Part shown: positions 51,724 through 60,338 of the stretch, piece by piece
Numbering within the stretch: position 1 is the first letter of the stretch
Layout: the number at the start of each line of letters is the position of its first letter
Assembly: GCF_001192795.1 (NCBI RefSeq)
Contig: NZ_DF968181.1
Span: forward strand, 794,914-858,913
DNA from: Flexilinea flocculi
GTDB lineage: Bacteria > Chloroflexota > Anaerolineae > Anaerolineales > Anaerolineaceae
DNA: 64,000 bases
Direction: 5' to 3'
The notes under the pieces: generated by a model
Database searches by the model: none
What the model saw: the letters and a program-made list of their open reading frames with translations, nothing else
What the model was told of the DNA's origin: nothing
Translations under genes and position numbers: made by a program

Positions 51724-52296
51724 TTAATGTCCAAGCGCTTTTTTTGAAATGTGAATTTCCAGCAGCTTTTCGTCTTTTAAAGGATTGACAAAAATTGGAA
51801 AATATCGACCGCCGGATATATCTGTCAGCATCTCTTGAAGGATTCCGCTGATCAAGAATGCACAGTGATTTCCATTGAGGAGAGAATCATCGATTTTCCA
51901 CACGAACGATTCATCCTGTTCTGTCTTTTCAATAGCGAATCCTAATATGGGGAAAAAGGACAATCGGAACTTTTCAAGGGCAGATTCAATGCGGCGTTGG
52001 GAAGGTAGAAAGCGAAAATCCTGATTTTGAAATTTCAGGAGATTCTCAAAAAAGATTTTTATGAAATGGTATGAACTCTGACCGATGCAGATCGATAGCC
52101 CTTCTGAATCTGTTGAGCCGAATTTCTCAAGCAGAAAGCTTTGCATCAATTGAATTTCTTCAAAACCTTGCCCAGCCAGGTTTGTACTGTTTAATAAAAT
52201 TCTGTACTTGATGCTTTCTTCATCTCCCAGAACTTCATAAAAACCTTGATTGATCGCATTGCTGAAAAGAATTTTTTCTTCATCATTTTTTGCCAT
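51724..52296 (-). CDS. Hypothetical protein, first gene of the ThiB operon
   Basis: A ~190-residue soluble protein of unknown function. The middle (GLSICIGQSSYHFIKIFFENLL) and end (GNHCAFLISGILQEML, GRYFPIFVNPL) vaguely recall heme-NO-binding/4-vinyl-reductase-like sensor folds, but I would not assign one. The ATG of MAKNDEEK is preferred; a GTG four codons upstream is possible. Its stop is 40 nt before the ThiB-like gene on the same strand. Confidence 0.65.
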   Translation of the reverse strand: MAKNDEEKILFSNAINQGFYEVLGDEESIKYRILLNSTNLAGQGFEEIQLMQSFLLEKFGSTDSEGLSICIGQSSYHFIKIFFENLLKFQNQDFRFLPSQRRIESALEKFRLSFFPILGFAIEKTEQDESFVWKIDDSLLNGNHCAFLISGILQEMLTDISGGRYFPIFVNPLKDEKLLEIHISKKALGH

Positions 52297-52364
52297 AGAA
52301 CCTGTCACCTGAACAACTATATTTTGTCGTAAACGATTATACCAAGTAATGGTTGCTTTTTCGT

Positions 52365-52488
52365 CAGCAATTCGAAATATGAAAAGGATTCTTCGTTGTT
52401 CTTATGGTTTTATGCTTCGCGTAAAACCATAAGAACAACTGATTTTCTCTCTCCAATCGACAAGCTTGTCCATAGTTCAAATTGTTGC
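52365..52488. repeat. ERIC-like repeat, full length, 21-bp stem
   Basis: Ends CAGCAATTCGAAATATG and CCATAGTTCAAATTGTTG; arms 52395-52415 and 52419-52439 pair with a single G:T wobble around TTC. The stem sequence (GTTGTTCTTATGGTTTTATG) belongs to the subgroup also seen at 8.5 kb. Confidence 0.9.
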
Positions 52489-52552
52489 ATCTTAGCGGAT
52501 CAGAATACTATCTGTATTATACAATTCCAGTTTTATAATATGCTGTAATAAC

Positions 52553-52680
52553 GATCAGTAATTTGAAATATTGATTTGCTATTTGAATCAGTCGAAAAAA
52601 ACAATGTTGTTGTGATGTTTTTCCATTTCCCGCAAAAACAAATTTATTACGATTTTTCTCTCACTATTCGATGCGTCTTT
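52553..52680. repeat. Degenerate ERIC-like repeat
   Basis: Left end CAGTAATTTGAAATATTG and left arm TGTTGTTGTGATGTTTTT are kept; the right arm is damaged (GCAAAAACAAATTTATTACG). No right end. The remainder of this 455-base gap before the darT-like gene shows nothing else. Confidence 0.6.
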
Positions 52681-52750
52681 AAAGTTTTAAGTAGTTGATT
52701 CTATTGGATTATTTCTCTGATCCCATTTGAAAATATTGTTGACAATTCTT

Positions 52751-53602
52751 TCAGGATCTGCTTTTCCAATGAATATAATCACAGCGTGGTGAAAAAAAGG
52801 TCAATCCGGAATGCCAAATTTTTTTGTCCATTGAAAGCGCTAAATCAGCATTTTGCAAAAACCACTGATTAAATTTGTAATCGTTGAAAAAATGGATTTC
52901 ACGCAGAAACTGCATGGATATATTCGAGAAAGTTAATACTTCAGACTGCGGATTCGTCGGATAATAACTCGGAATTTCAAGAATGGAACGCCGTACATTT
53001 TCTGTATCTGAAAAGAGTTTTTCAAATGATTGCACCTTTTGTAGAAATGGGGATATTTCAGTTGGAAACCTCTCTGAAAGGATTAAATTCGCAGCCGGAT
53101 ATGGAAAGAAATAGAAGGACTGGCTCATCAACAGATTAATATCAAATAAAAGAACTACCCATTCAAAGCCCATCCGTTCCTGAAGTTTGTAGAATAATCG
53201 ATAATTTGGAAAGGAAATATTAAAGCTGACAGCCCAATGCCAGGGATTGGGAAGAACCGGTTCATTCATTCGAACAGTGCCAATTTCGGGATTTGATTGA
53301 ATCGATCCTCTTGAGAGTAATCCATTTTTTAGAATTGAGGTTAAATTTTCGAGTCTCGTGAAATGAGTTAAAAAAGTAATTTTTCGTTCTTTAATGATCT
53401 TAGCGAATCCTTTGGCAGTTTCCGGAGTGATTCCTTCCGGAGGAAAAGGAAGCGGTGCATTGCTATACGTTATCCTTCGGTGGCGTAGACCTTCCGTGGA
53501 ATCGTTTTCAGCTGCATCAGATAAGTTGGCTTGGCTAGATCGATTTCCGATCCTGGATTGAATCGGTTGTGTACTTTCAATGTTCGAAATTTTGTAATTC
53601 AT
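52751..53602 (-). CDS. DarT-like DNA ADP-ribosyltransferase (orphan toxin domain)
   Basis: A 283-residue protein whose last ~200 residues match the DarT (DUF4433) pattern: FLTHFTRLENLTSILKNGLL (NAD-binding HFT), AVSFNISFPNYRLFYKLQ, EWVVLLFDINLL, PAANLI, and YPTNPQSEVLTF with the presumed catalytic Glu. DarT enzymes ADP-ribosylate DNA bases and are toxic unless the macrodomain partner DarG removes the mark. No macrodomain gene is beside it: neighbours are a HerA-type ATPase and an unrelated hypothetical. An 80-residue polar N-terminal extension precedes the domain. No good ribosome site is seen, so the start is uncertain and may be further in. It could be a phage-defence effector, a domesticated enzyme, or inactive. 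Confidence 0.8.
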   Translation of the reverse strand: MNYKISNIESTQPIQSRIGNRSSQANLSDAAENDSTEGLRHRRITYSNAPLPFPPEGITPETAKGFAKIIKERKITFLTHFTRLENLTSILKNGLLSRGSIQSNPEIGTVRMNEPVLPNPWHWAVSFNISFPNYRLFYKLQERMGFEWVVLLFDINLLMSQSFYFFPYPAANLILSERFPTEISPFLQKVQSFEKLFSDTENVRRSILEIPSYYPTNPQSEVLTFSNISMQFLREIHFFNDYKFNQWFLQNADLALSMDKKIWHSGLTFFSPRCDYIHWKSRS

Positions 53603-53717
53603 AGGGAGTGCACGGGATTCAAATGATTTCTTGATTTTTTCTTTTTGCCTTCGCTTTAAGAGCTGTTATTTTGAATTTAATCATAAATTAGCAAACTAAT
53701 ATTCTACCTCATCCAAT

Positions 53718-53826
53718 CTGTGATCGAAAAATGAAAAGACTTGTTCATCGTTGTGTTGTTACTGCGGAATGTGCAGTAACAACACAACGAAAATGATTCC
53801 CTTTTTTACGAATTTCGAACAACAGT
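53718..53826. repeat. ERIC-like repeat, 17-bp stem
   Basis: Outer ends CTGTGATCGAAAAATG and CGAATTTCGAACAACAG; arms CGTTGTGTTGTTACTGC (53749-53765) and its complement (53773-53789) pair perfectly around GGAATGT. Confidence 0.8.
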
Positions 53827-53878
53827 TATTCAGGGTGAAATAATAATCAAGATTATTGTTTCATGAAGCAGGCAGAAA

Positions 53879-56350
53879 TCAGAACGCTTTTACAAGTTTT
53901 CCCGCATCATTCATATAATATGGCATCCAAACAATTCCGAAAATATCTGTGTAGATATCTTTTTTCATTGGTGCAATTGAGATCTCGGAGTTTTCTTTCG
54001 CAATGGTTTCCCAGCGAGCTTCTACCTCGTCAATATTATTTTTGAATGCTTCAATCTCTTTCTCCAGTTCCTCATTAGCGGCATCCAATGCGATTTGAGC
54101 TTTTTCAAGAGCGTTTTCAGCGGCGCCCGACTGTGTATATTTTGTAAGCGAAGAGGATACGGAACGCCTTTTCTTTGTCAAAATGGATAATGCCAGCTCA
54201 CCCCATGCACCATATTTTTCCAAATTACGGCTGTTGACTTTATCCTTTTTATCCTCCACATCGGCTTCAGCTTTTCGAATCTTGATTTCAAGCTTGTCAA
54301 CCACTTTTTCATATGCCTTGGTCAATTTTTCGCGTTCAGCCTGGGAGGCTTCGGCAATTTTTGCCTTGCACATTTCAAAGAATTCAGCTTCGGTGGTTTC
54401 CGGACTGGCATACACTTCCAGCTTTTCATTGGCATGAATGCGAATATTACTGGAACGGTATACATAATCGATGAAATCCGTTTCACGGGTTTTTGCTGAT
54501 CGGTCATCCAGCATCCACTCTGGCGGGTTTTCATACTTTGCATCCATACTTTCAGGACGTTGATCCAGGGTAGCAGGATCGATCGGATCGATTGCGTAAT
54601 CTTCCCACCGGATGGATGTACCTCGTATATTCGGGTCATCAATCAAAGCAGTTTTCTTTTCAGAAAAATCAAGATTGTATTTACGCTGAAAAATCCGAGT
54701 TTCTGCTTGGGCAACCCACACTGGCAAATAATTGATTTGCGAATTGCTTGCCCCGCATTCTTCGGCAGTTTTTTCACTTCTGCGATAGTATTCATTAATG
54801 GTAGGGGCGATGACCGGTTTCGATCCTTCAGGAACTTCTGGCTTGTTGTTGGGTAACGGTGACATAACTTCTTCTCCCTCATTTTGAATATGATTGTCTG
54901 ATGCTTTCTCCGGATGAATAATTCCGGCATTGCTGTCATTGCTTTGGCTGAGTCCTTTTTCAATCAATAATGGTATCAGATTCCGCGTCAACGGACCTGC
55001 CAGATAATTCATCGCCCATCGTGAAGAAAACACTCGCAACCCGTTTTTATGGACGTTCATATATAGAAACTGTCGTTTTTCCAGTGATGCGATCAATTTG
55101 TTTGCTTCAGCGCGATTGATTTCTCCAGAATTGGTTATTAATCCATCCAGTAAGCGATTTTTATCCCATTCCGTCTGTAAATGACCGATAAACCAGGTTC
55201 CAGCATTCGAAAGTGCCTTGTAATTAAAATCGATTGGATTCTGGGATGAAAGAATCATACTGACGCCATACGCTCTGGCTTGTTTCAACATCCGGATGAT
55301 AATCGGCCGCGATGCCGGATTCTCATTTTCAGAAGAGGGCAGGTAACCGGCAATTTCGTCAAAATAGACTGCCAGTCTGAGATTTCCAGTTCCGGTCTGT
55401 GTTCGCATCCAAGCTTCAATTCGCGAGTAGAGCATGGTCACAAAGAACATTCTCTCATGGTCATTCAAATGCTGAAGATAGAAAATATTGAAACGAGCTT
55501 TTCCATCAGCGGTATACAACATATCCCCGATATTCAGCTTCGGCCCTTTATTCCAGGTTTGGAATGTCGGCGATGCTAAAAAATTGTTCAGTAAGAGCGC
55601 CAGTTTTAATCTTTCTTTTTCTGGATACATTGTCTCGACTGAAAGGGCTCCCAGCTTCTCAAATGGGGGATCGGTAATAGCGTTGATCATGTCTTCGATA
55701 CTGACACTACGATTCATACTCCAATAGAGCTCGATGATGGTCGACAATAAGATATGTTCTCTGCTTTGAATCGGATCAATATTGCTGATCCCGATAAGAT
55801 CAAGCAGTGCAGTGACCGATGTCGAAATTTCTTGCCGAATGTCTTCATCTCCTTCTTTCCAGGTTCTTGTCGGAGCTTCAAATGAGGACAAAATATTAAT
55901 CGGATTTCCAACTGTCGAACCAGGTGTGAAGATGGTATAAGAGATATTATTTAACGATGCAATATCTTCGCTTTCAAAGCCCCAGCTTTGAAGACCTTTA
56001 CGCCATTTTTCTGCGGTCTCTTCAGCGATTACGTAAAGATCTTTTCCCTGTCTGAGCGGGGCTTCAGGATCAATCCAGGTTGCGAAATCCTCACCTTTGA
56101 GTTCAGGAAAATGGAGCAGGAGGTTTGTTAAATCCCCTTTCGGGTCGATGATGATTGCAGGAATATTTTTCAGCGCAATTTCTTCCAGCAAAGCGATTCC
56201 CAAACCGGTTTTTCCGGAACCGGTCATACCGGTAATTACGCAATGCGTATTCAGATCCTCTGGATCGTATAATAATTTTTCGTCACTTAATTTGCCTTGT
56301 GCATCAATATAGTTGCCAAGGTAAAACCTTTTCGGATCTTTTGCTGTCAT
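53879..56350 (-). CDS. HerA/DUF87-type ATP-binding protein
   Basis: An 823-residue ATPase of the HerA-FtsK superfamily. The N-terminus has YDPEDLNTHCVITGMTGSGKTGL with Walker A at residues 41-48, IIDPKGDLTNLLL, and Walker B LAVYFDEIAGYLP near residue 360, then ARAYGVSMILSSQNPIDFNYKALSNAG, as in DUF87/DUF853 proteins. The last ~250 residues add a charged coiled coil (about residues 660-790) not found in minimal HerA. It should pump or remodel DNA (or another polymer) with ATP. No NurA nuclease is adjacent. CAGGAG precedes the ATG. The next gene in the same direction is the darT-like gene, 276 nt on, with a repeat between. Confidence 0.88.
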   Translation of the reverse strand: MTAKDPKRFYLGNYIDAQGKLSDEKLLYDPEDLNTHCVITGMTGSGKTGLGIALLEEIALKNIPAIIIDPKGDLTNLLLHFPELKGEDFATWIDPEAPLRQGKDLYVIAEETAEKWRKGLQSWGFESEDIASLNNISYTIFTPGSTVGNPINILSSFEAPTRTWKEGDEDIRQEISTSVTALLDLIGISNIDPIQSREHILLSTIIELYWSMNRSVSIEDMINAITDPPFEKLGALSVETMYPEKERLKLALLLNNFLASPTFQTWNKGPKLNIGDMLYTADGKARFNIFYLQHLNDHERMFFVTMLYSRIEAWMRTQTGTGNLRLAVYFDEIAGYLPSSENENPASRPIIIRMLKQARAYGVSMILSSQNPIDFNYKALSNAGTWFIGHLQTEWDKNRLLDGLITNSGEINRAEANKLIASLEKRQFLYMNVHKNGLRVFSSRWAMNYLAGPLTRNLIPLLIEKGLSQSNDSNAGIIHPEKASDNHIQNEGEEVMSPLPNNKPEVPEGSKPVIAPTINEYYRRSEKTAEECGASNSQINYLPVWVAQAETRIFQRKYNLDFSEKKTALIDDPNIRGTSIRWEDYAIDPIDPATLDQRPESMDAKYENPPEWMLDDRSAKTRETDFIDYVYRSSNIRIHANEKLEVYASPETTEAEFFEMCKAKIAEASQAEREKLTKAYEKVVDKLEIKIRKAEADVEDKKDKVNSRNLEKYGAWGELALSILTKKRRSVSSSLTKYTQSGAAENALEKAQIALDAANEELEKEIEAFKNNIDEVEARWETIAKENSEISIAPMKKDIYTDIFGIVWMPYYMNDAGKLVKAF

Positions 56351-56642
56351 TGACGAACTCCTGTATGAATTGTAAGTAAATTGTCCAATTAATTATACTC
56401 AATGTGATCAGATAATTTGCGTTACTCTGATTGAATCCAATACTTCGAAATAAGGAAATGCTTTTTAGATAGCGAGAAAATTTTATTGTGGCGTATCTGA
56501 AAGAACTTGTGTTATGAGCGTTGGATTGAAATTCATACTCTAAAATTATATTTATTAAAGCAAATCAAAAAGATCGAATCAAATCTTTATTCAGTCATCA
56601 GTGGCGAAGCGCCAAAAAATTATATAGAAAAATTGGCGGCTG

Positions 56643-58139
56643 CTATCGAATCATAAGATAGCGGTAGAAAAAACTGTCTTGATAATCCTCTTCATAAGAG
56701 AGATATTGAGCGGGGCTGACATATGTGAGAATTCCGACGGAACCCGATTCAGGTGTGTATTCGTTGTTGCTGAAAGTTAAGACTTCCTGATTTTCAGCAT
56801 GATGAATTGTAGCTTCAATTATCCGATAAATTTCACTGCTTGGTGTCCATGCTCCAATCAATAACAGGCATATTAATAGAATTCTTCTACGAAGATATCT
56901 TTTTTCTGATAAAAAATCTAAAACCATCATCAGTAAAATTAAGACTAACGGAGCGGTTCCTCTGAGGATCATATTCAAATCAGTCGTACAAAAGATCGGT
57001 ATGATACATAAAACAGTGACAATACACCAGCCCGATATATTTGATTTGAATTTTGGGATCATGATTAAAAAATAAATCAGGAATTCTAATAAAATGGCAA
57101 GCAAATATTCTTTGATGGGAATCCAGTTCTTAGCTGTTTCTATTGGAACACGTTTTGAGTTGATCAGGAAGAATGGAATAAAAACAACCATGATGAGCAG
57201 CGGCGTTAAAACATTCTCAATATTTATTGCGTTACGGAACTTGCTCCCGATCTGTTTGAAATTGAATGAAAATCTTGATTCCAACCCATAGTTTTCAGAT
57301 ACTGTCCATAACAGAACCAGTGGAATTAATGTGATTACTGCATAAGGCGAATAAGGAAATAATAAGGAGAAGATTGCTATATAATTCTTTTTTCTGTCTA
57401 TGCTTAAGAGTAAGAAAGTACCGATCAGTACCGGAATAAATTGATTAAAAGACCAATAGAATTGTGTTGTGATTGAACTCACCTGGATCTGTGGGATCCA
57501 TGTTTCCAAATGCAATCCAAAATCAGGGAACGATTTATGAAGCAGTAGAAATCCGATAATATCGAGACCGCTGAAAAAAATGAATAAAAGTGTTTCGAGG
57601 ATAGAAATCTTCTTGCGAAGCCTGACAAAGAGACCGTAACCTAACGCCAGTCCAATCAGACTCCAGAGAAAAAGGATGATATTTGCTCGAAACGGACCTG
57701 CGGCTTTTCCAAGCAATGCCGGTGGAAGCCAGAAAAAAAAATAGTAGCAGAGCATAGCCGGTTTGTTATAAACCGCGTCATGAAAATGCACTGGCCATTG
57801 ATAGGTCATCAAATCTTGAAATATGGCATTTTTATATCGATGATCATAATTTTGGTAGACGAATCGGCCAATCCCGGAAAAATAGAACCAGACGATTAAC
57901 AGGGAAATAACCACCAATAACGATAGCAGATTTCTTTTTGTAATTTGGTATTCACCTTTTCGAAAGGCGATGGAACGATCCATTCGAAAACCGCAGAACG
58001 ATAAAAAAATTAACATAAACGGAGCTACTTTTTCGTCAAGCCAAAAGAAGATGAACAACAGAATTGGTAAGATCAAATAAAAGATGCTGCCTTTTATCAG
58101 AATTTTGTCGAACAACTCGATGTCGATGCTTTTTTTCAT
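56643..58139 (-). CDS. Polytopic membrane protein of unknown function
   Basis: A 498-residue protein with about 11-12 hydrophobic helices. One external loop carries YQWPVHFHDAVYNKPAMLCYY after helix 3 or 4, a layout found in GT-C glycosyltransferases, but I see no firm family motif. The final ~45 residues are soluble (YTPESGSVGILTYVSPAQYL). CGGAGG lies 5 nt before MKKSIDIE, fixing the start; the longer frame adds 17 unlike residues. The 292-base gap on its 3' side shows only weak repeat remnants and a short GGCG/CGCC stem. Confidence 0.75.
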   Translation of the reverse strand: MKKSIDIELFDKILIKGSIFYLILPILLFIFFWLDEKVAPFMLIFLSFCGFRMDRSIAFRKGEYQITKRNLLSLLVVISLLIVWFYFSGIGRFVYQNYDHRYKNAIFQDLMTYQWPVHFHDAVYNKPAMLCYYFFFWLPPALLGKAAGPFRANIILFLWSLIGLALGYGLFVRLRKKISILETLLFIFFSGLDIIGFLLLHKSFPDFGLHLETWIPQIQVSSITTQFYWSFNQFIPVLIGTFLLLSIDRKKNYIAIFSLLFPYSPYAVITLIPLVLLWTVSENYGLESRFSFNFKQIGSKFRNAINIENVLTPLLIMVVFIPFFLINSKRVPIETAKNWIPIKEYLLAILLEFLIYFLIMIPKFKSNISGWCIVTVLCIIPIFCTTDLNMILRGTAPLVLILLMMVLDFLSEKRYLRRRILLICLLLIGAWTPSSEIYRIIEATIHHAENQEVLTFSNNEYTPESGSVGILTYVSPAQYLSYEEDYQDSFFYRYLMIR

Positions 58140-58295
58140 AAAGCCCTCCGAAAAATTTTTCGTTCGAAAATTGTTGTTGATATTAATCAAAGAAAGCTGA
58201 AATCGTATTGCATTCAGATCGTAGCAGCATGCTGATTGATCTGCTTGTTTGCATTCCTGTATTGTAATATTTTTGTAAGTAATATGGAAGATGTT

Positions 58296-59087
58296 TTATT
58301 CGTTTATTTCGTCTATTGGTTTCAGCCAATAACCGTTCTGGTCTGCTTCCACTGTCCATCCGGTTATTTGATCCGGTACTGTGGTGATTTTTATCCATAG
58401 ATATCCGTTGTTGCAAACAGGTTTTTCATCCTCTACCACAAACTCCTGCCCGGATCTCAAGATGCCGGCAAGTTCACTGTCTGTCGATGGACTTTTTCGA
58501 ATTTTGCTGGATCGTCCGCCTGTGATGATACTTCCGTGTGAACCTATTCCCAGACGATTATCCCAATTTCCACAAGTCACTGGTTCAATCGTGGATACTG
58601 GAATGACAGGTGTAACTTCCGTTGAAAGCAAATCATTTTCTTCAGTCGGTGTTTCTGTCATATCCGGTTCGGCAGTGTTTATTTCTGTGCTATTTAATGA
58701 AATTGTACTGGTGATTGATTGACTCATGATCAAATCTTCCATCACAGCGGTGTTCGTCGGCGTTCCATCTTCTTTTCTAATGACGAATTGCACGGCTTTA
58801 CCGCCATGCGGAATCCAGGGAAGAAATCCGGCTTGCCACAATAGGAAGAATGCCAGCAGAACAGCCAAAATCGCTATGACCAATCCGGAATAATTTCTCT
58901 TTGATCGATGGATGTATCCGCAAGATTGACATCCGCTCTCTTCTGAATACAGAAAAGACAAACACCGCGGACAACAGTCAATTTTTCTTCCGGGCAAAGG
59001 TTTCTTCTCTGCCTGTTCCGTTCCGCAATAATGACAGATTTTTGCATCGTTTGGCAGCATTCGATAGCAGTTCAGACAATGTTTCAT
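58296..59087 (-). CDS. Zinc-ribbon membrane protein with SH3-like domain
   Basis: A 263-residue protein with two zinc ribbons at the N-terminus (CLNCYRM....CHYCG; CCPRCLSF....CQSCGY). One membrane helix follows at about residues 68-90 (LVIAILAVLLAFFLLWQAGF), a Thr/Glu/Ser-rich linker, and an SH3b-like domain outside the membrane (SSKIRKSPSTDSELAGILRSGQEFVV; WIKITTVPDQITGWTV). It may sense or bind cell-wall material; the role is unknown. TATAAT lies 8 nt before the ATG and there is no ribosome site, so it may be leaderless. Confidence 0.8.
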   Translation of the reverse strand: MKHCLNCYRMLPNDAKICHYCGTEQAEKKPLPGRKIDCCPRCLSFLYSEESGCQSCGYIHRSKRNYSGLVIAILAVLLAFFLLWQAGFLPWIPHGGKAVQFVIRKEDGTPTNTAVMEDLIMSQSITSTISLNSTEINTAEPDMTETPTEENDLLSTEVTPVIPVSTIEPVTCGNWDNRLGIGSHGSIITGGRSSKIRKSPSTDSELAGILRSGQEFVVEDEKPVCNNGYLWIKITTVPDQITGWTVEADQNGYWLKPIDEINE

Positions 59088-59095
59088 ATGAATGG

Positions 59096-59101
59096 ATTAT
59101 A
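59096..59101 (-). promoter_or_regulatory. -10 box directly before the zinc-ribbon gene
   Basis: TATAAT on the minus strand, 8 nt before the start codon, no Shine-Dalgarno. Same arrangement as at 5.2, 36.8 and 37.0 kb. Confidence 0.5.
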
Positions 59102-59326
59102 GTATAGTGCAGCTACGCTTTATCAGAAATCAGTTATTGCCAATCAAACCACAACGGGTAACTGCAAGAGTTGCCGCTAAGAAGAATTCACGAAGAAAAA
59201 ATCGATAATTTAATATTTCGAAATTATAAAATGAAGCAAGGAAATTTTATAAATCCATTTTTTTATTAAACTTTCTTTCTCTGAAAAACGTTTGATCATC
59301 AAGGGAAATTATTATTGGAGGTCTTT

Positions 59327-59947
59327 ATGAAAATGAGAACTGAACACAAAATCCTCCTGCTGTTCTGTTTATTCTTTTTATTATTGCCAAATATGGCTGC
59401 CGGTGCACAATCTCCGATTCCACCGGATCGTGCTCAGCAAGTTTTGAATTTATTGGCGATTGAGTCTCAGAATTTGCTTGATTTTGCCAGTCGAATTGCT
59501 TCCGGAGATGGTTCCGCTTTTGAAACTGTTCAAAAACAGTTCTCCGTATCCATCGAAAACTTCAGTTACTTAATGGGAGATTTCCATCCTGAGCTGACCG
59601 ACGCTTTTTGGGAAATCTATAACAATTTTCTGCCAGATGCCGGTTCAGCTAACGAAACAGCGTTAAGATGTCAGCAGTTACGGCAGACGGTCTACCAGTA
59701 TATGTCGGCAGTTGATGGGATCTTAAATCCACCTCAGTCTATTTCTACCTATACGGAATGTATAGAAGCCGGTTATTATGCAGCTGACGGGACCTGTTTT
59801 ATCGGCGGAAATCTGGTATATGACGAGAACGGATATATCACTGGTTTATACAATGCAGATTGTTTCGATGAACTCAATTATTATCAGGGGAGCTGCTGGT
59901 ACTGCGAATACGGTAATAATATGAACGGTTGTAATGACAGACCCTGA
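59327..59947 (+). CDS. Small secreted protein with Cys-rich end
   Basis: A 206-residue exported protein: signal peptide (HKILLLFCLFFLLLPNMAAG), a helical central region, and a C-terminal ~65-residue part with seven cysteines (YTECIEAGYYAADGTCFIGG, NADCFDELNYY, GSCWYCEYG, GCNDRP) that may form disulfides. GGAGG lies 5 nt before MKMRTEHK. No family recognised; it is apparently a single-gene unit. Confidence 0.75.
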   Translation: MKMRTEHKILLLFCLFFLLLPNMAAGAQSPIPPDRAQQVLNLLAIESQNLLDFASRIASGDGSAFETVQKQFSVSIENFSYLMGDFHPELTDAFWEIYNNFLPDAGSANETALRCQQLRQTVYQYMSAVDGILNPPQSISTYTECIEAGYYAADGTCFIGGNLVYDENGYITGLYNADCFDELNYYQGSCWYCEYGNNMNGCNDRP

Positions 59948-59993
59948 TTAATCAATTTAATCATCTTTTCTATCAATTCGAACATACTGATCC

Positions 59994-60117
59994 GGCAATT
60001 CGAAATATCGACTTGCTATTCGAATAAAGAAGGAAAAACTTGTTGTTGTGATGTTTTTTACACGAAGCGCAAAAACATCACAACAACAAAGGATTCCCCC
60101 TATATTTCGTATTGCTG
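59994..60117. repeat. ERIC-like repeat, full length, 19-bp perfect stem
   Basis: Ends GGCAATTCGAAATATCG and CTATATTTCGTATTGCTG; arms 60040-60058 and 60071-60089 pair perfectly with apex region ACACGAAGCGC. The stem matches the left half-copy at 27.29 kb. The rest of the gap to the TPR gene shows nothing else. Confidence 0.9.
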
Positions 60118-60326
60118 TTACTGATCAGAATTCCTGGAATCAATTAGCAGGAATATGTCTGAGCTTTATTTTGTTTTTCGATCTACGATTCATACCATCT
60201 CAAGTTGATGGTGAAATCAATCTTTCTCCGATGAAATTATCGTTCTCTCTGTTTTCAAAAGACCTCTCCATATTACGTATGATTGCCTTTAGGGAATCAT
60301 AAGAAAAAATATAAAAACAGATGCAG

Positions 60327-60332
60327 TACAAT
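60327..60332 (+). promoter_or_regulatory. -10-like box before the TPR gene
   Basis: TACAAT, 6 nt before the second possible ATG, with no ribosome site. If used, the message would be leaderless and the upstream ATG (60321) excluded. Confidence 0.35.
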
Positions 60333-60338
60333 ACGAAT

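Noticed and set aside
51724..52296. DarG-type antitoxin for the DarT-like protein
   Set aside because: No macrodomain-like glycine-rich loops are present, and the gene belongs to the ThiB/PfkB operon.
53879..56350. HerA-NurA or HerA-SIR2 type defence pair
   Set aside because: No NurA nuclease or SIR2 gene is adjacent; similar large DUF87 ATPases occur outside defence loci.
8461..60117. CRISPR array
   Set aside because: The repeats are dispersed, palindromic and about 110-130 bp long, with no regular spacers and no cas genes.
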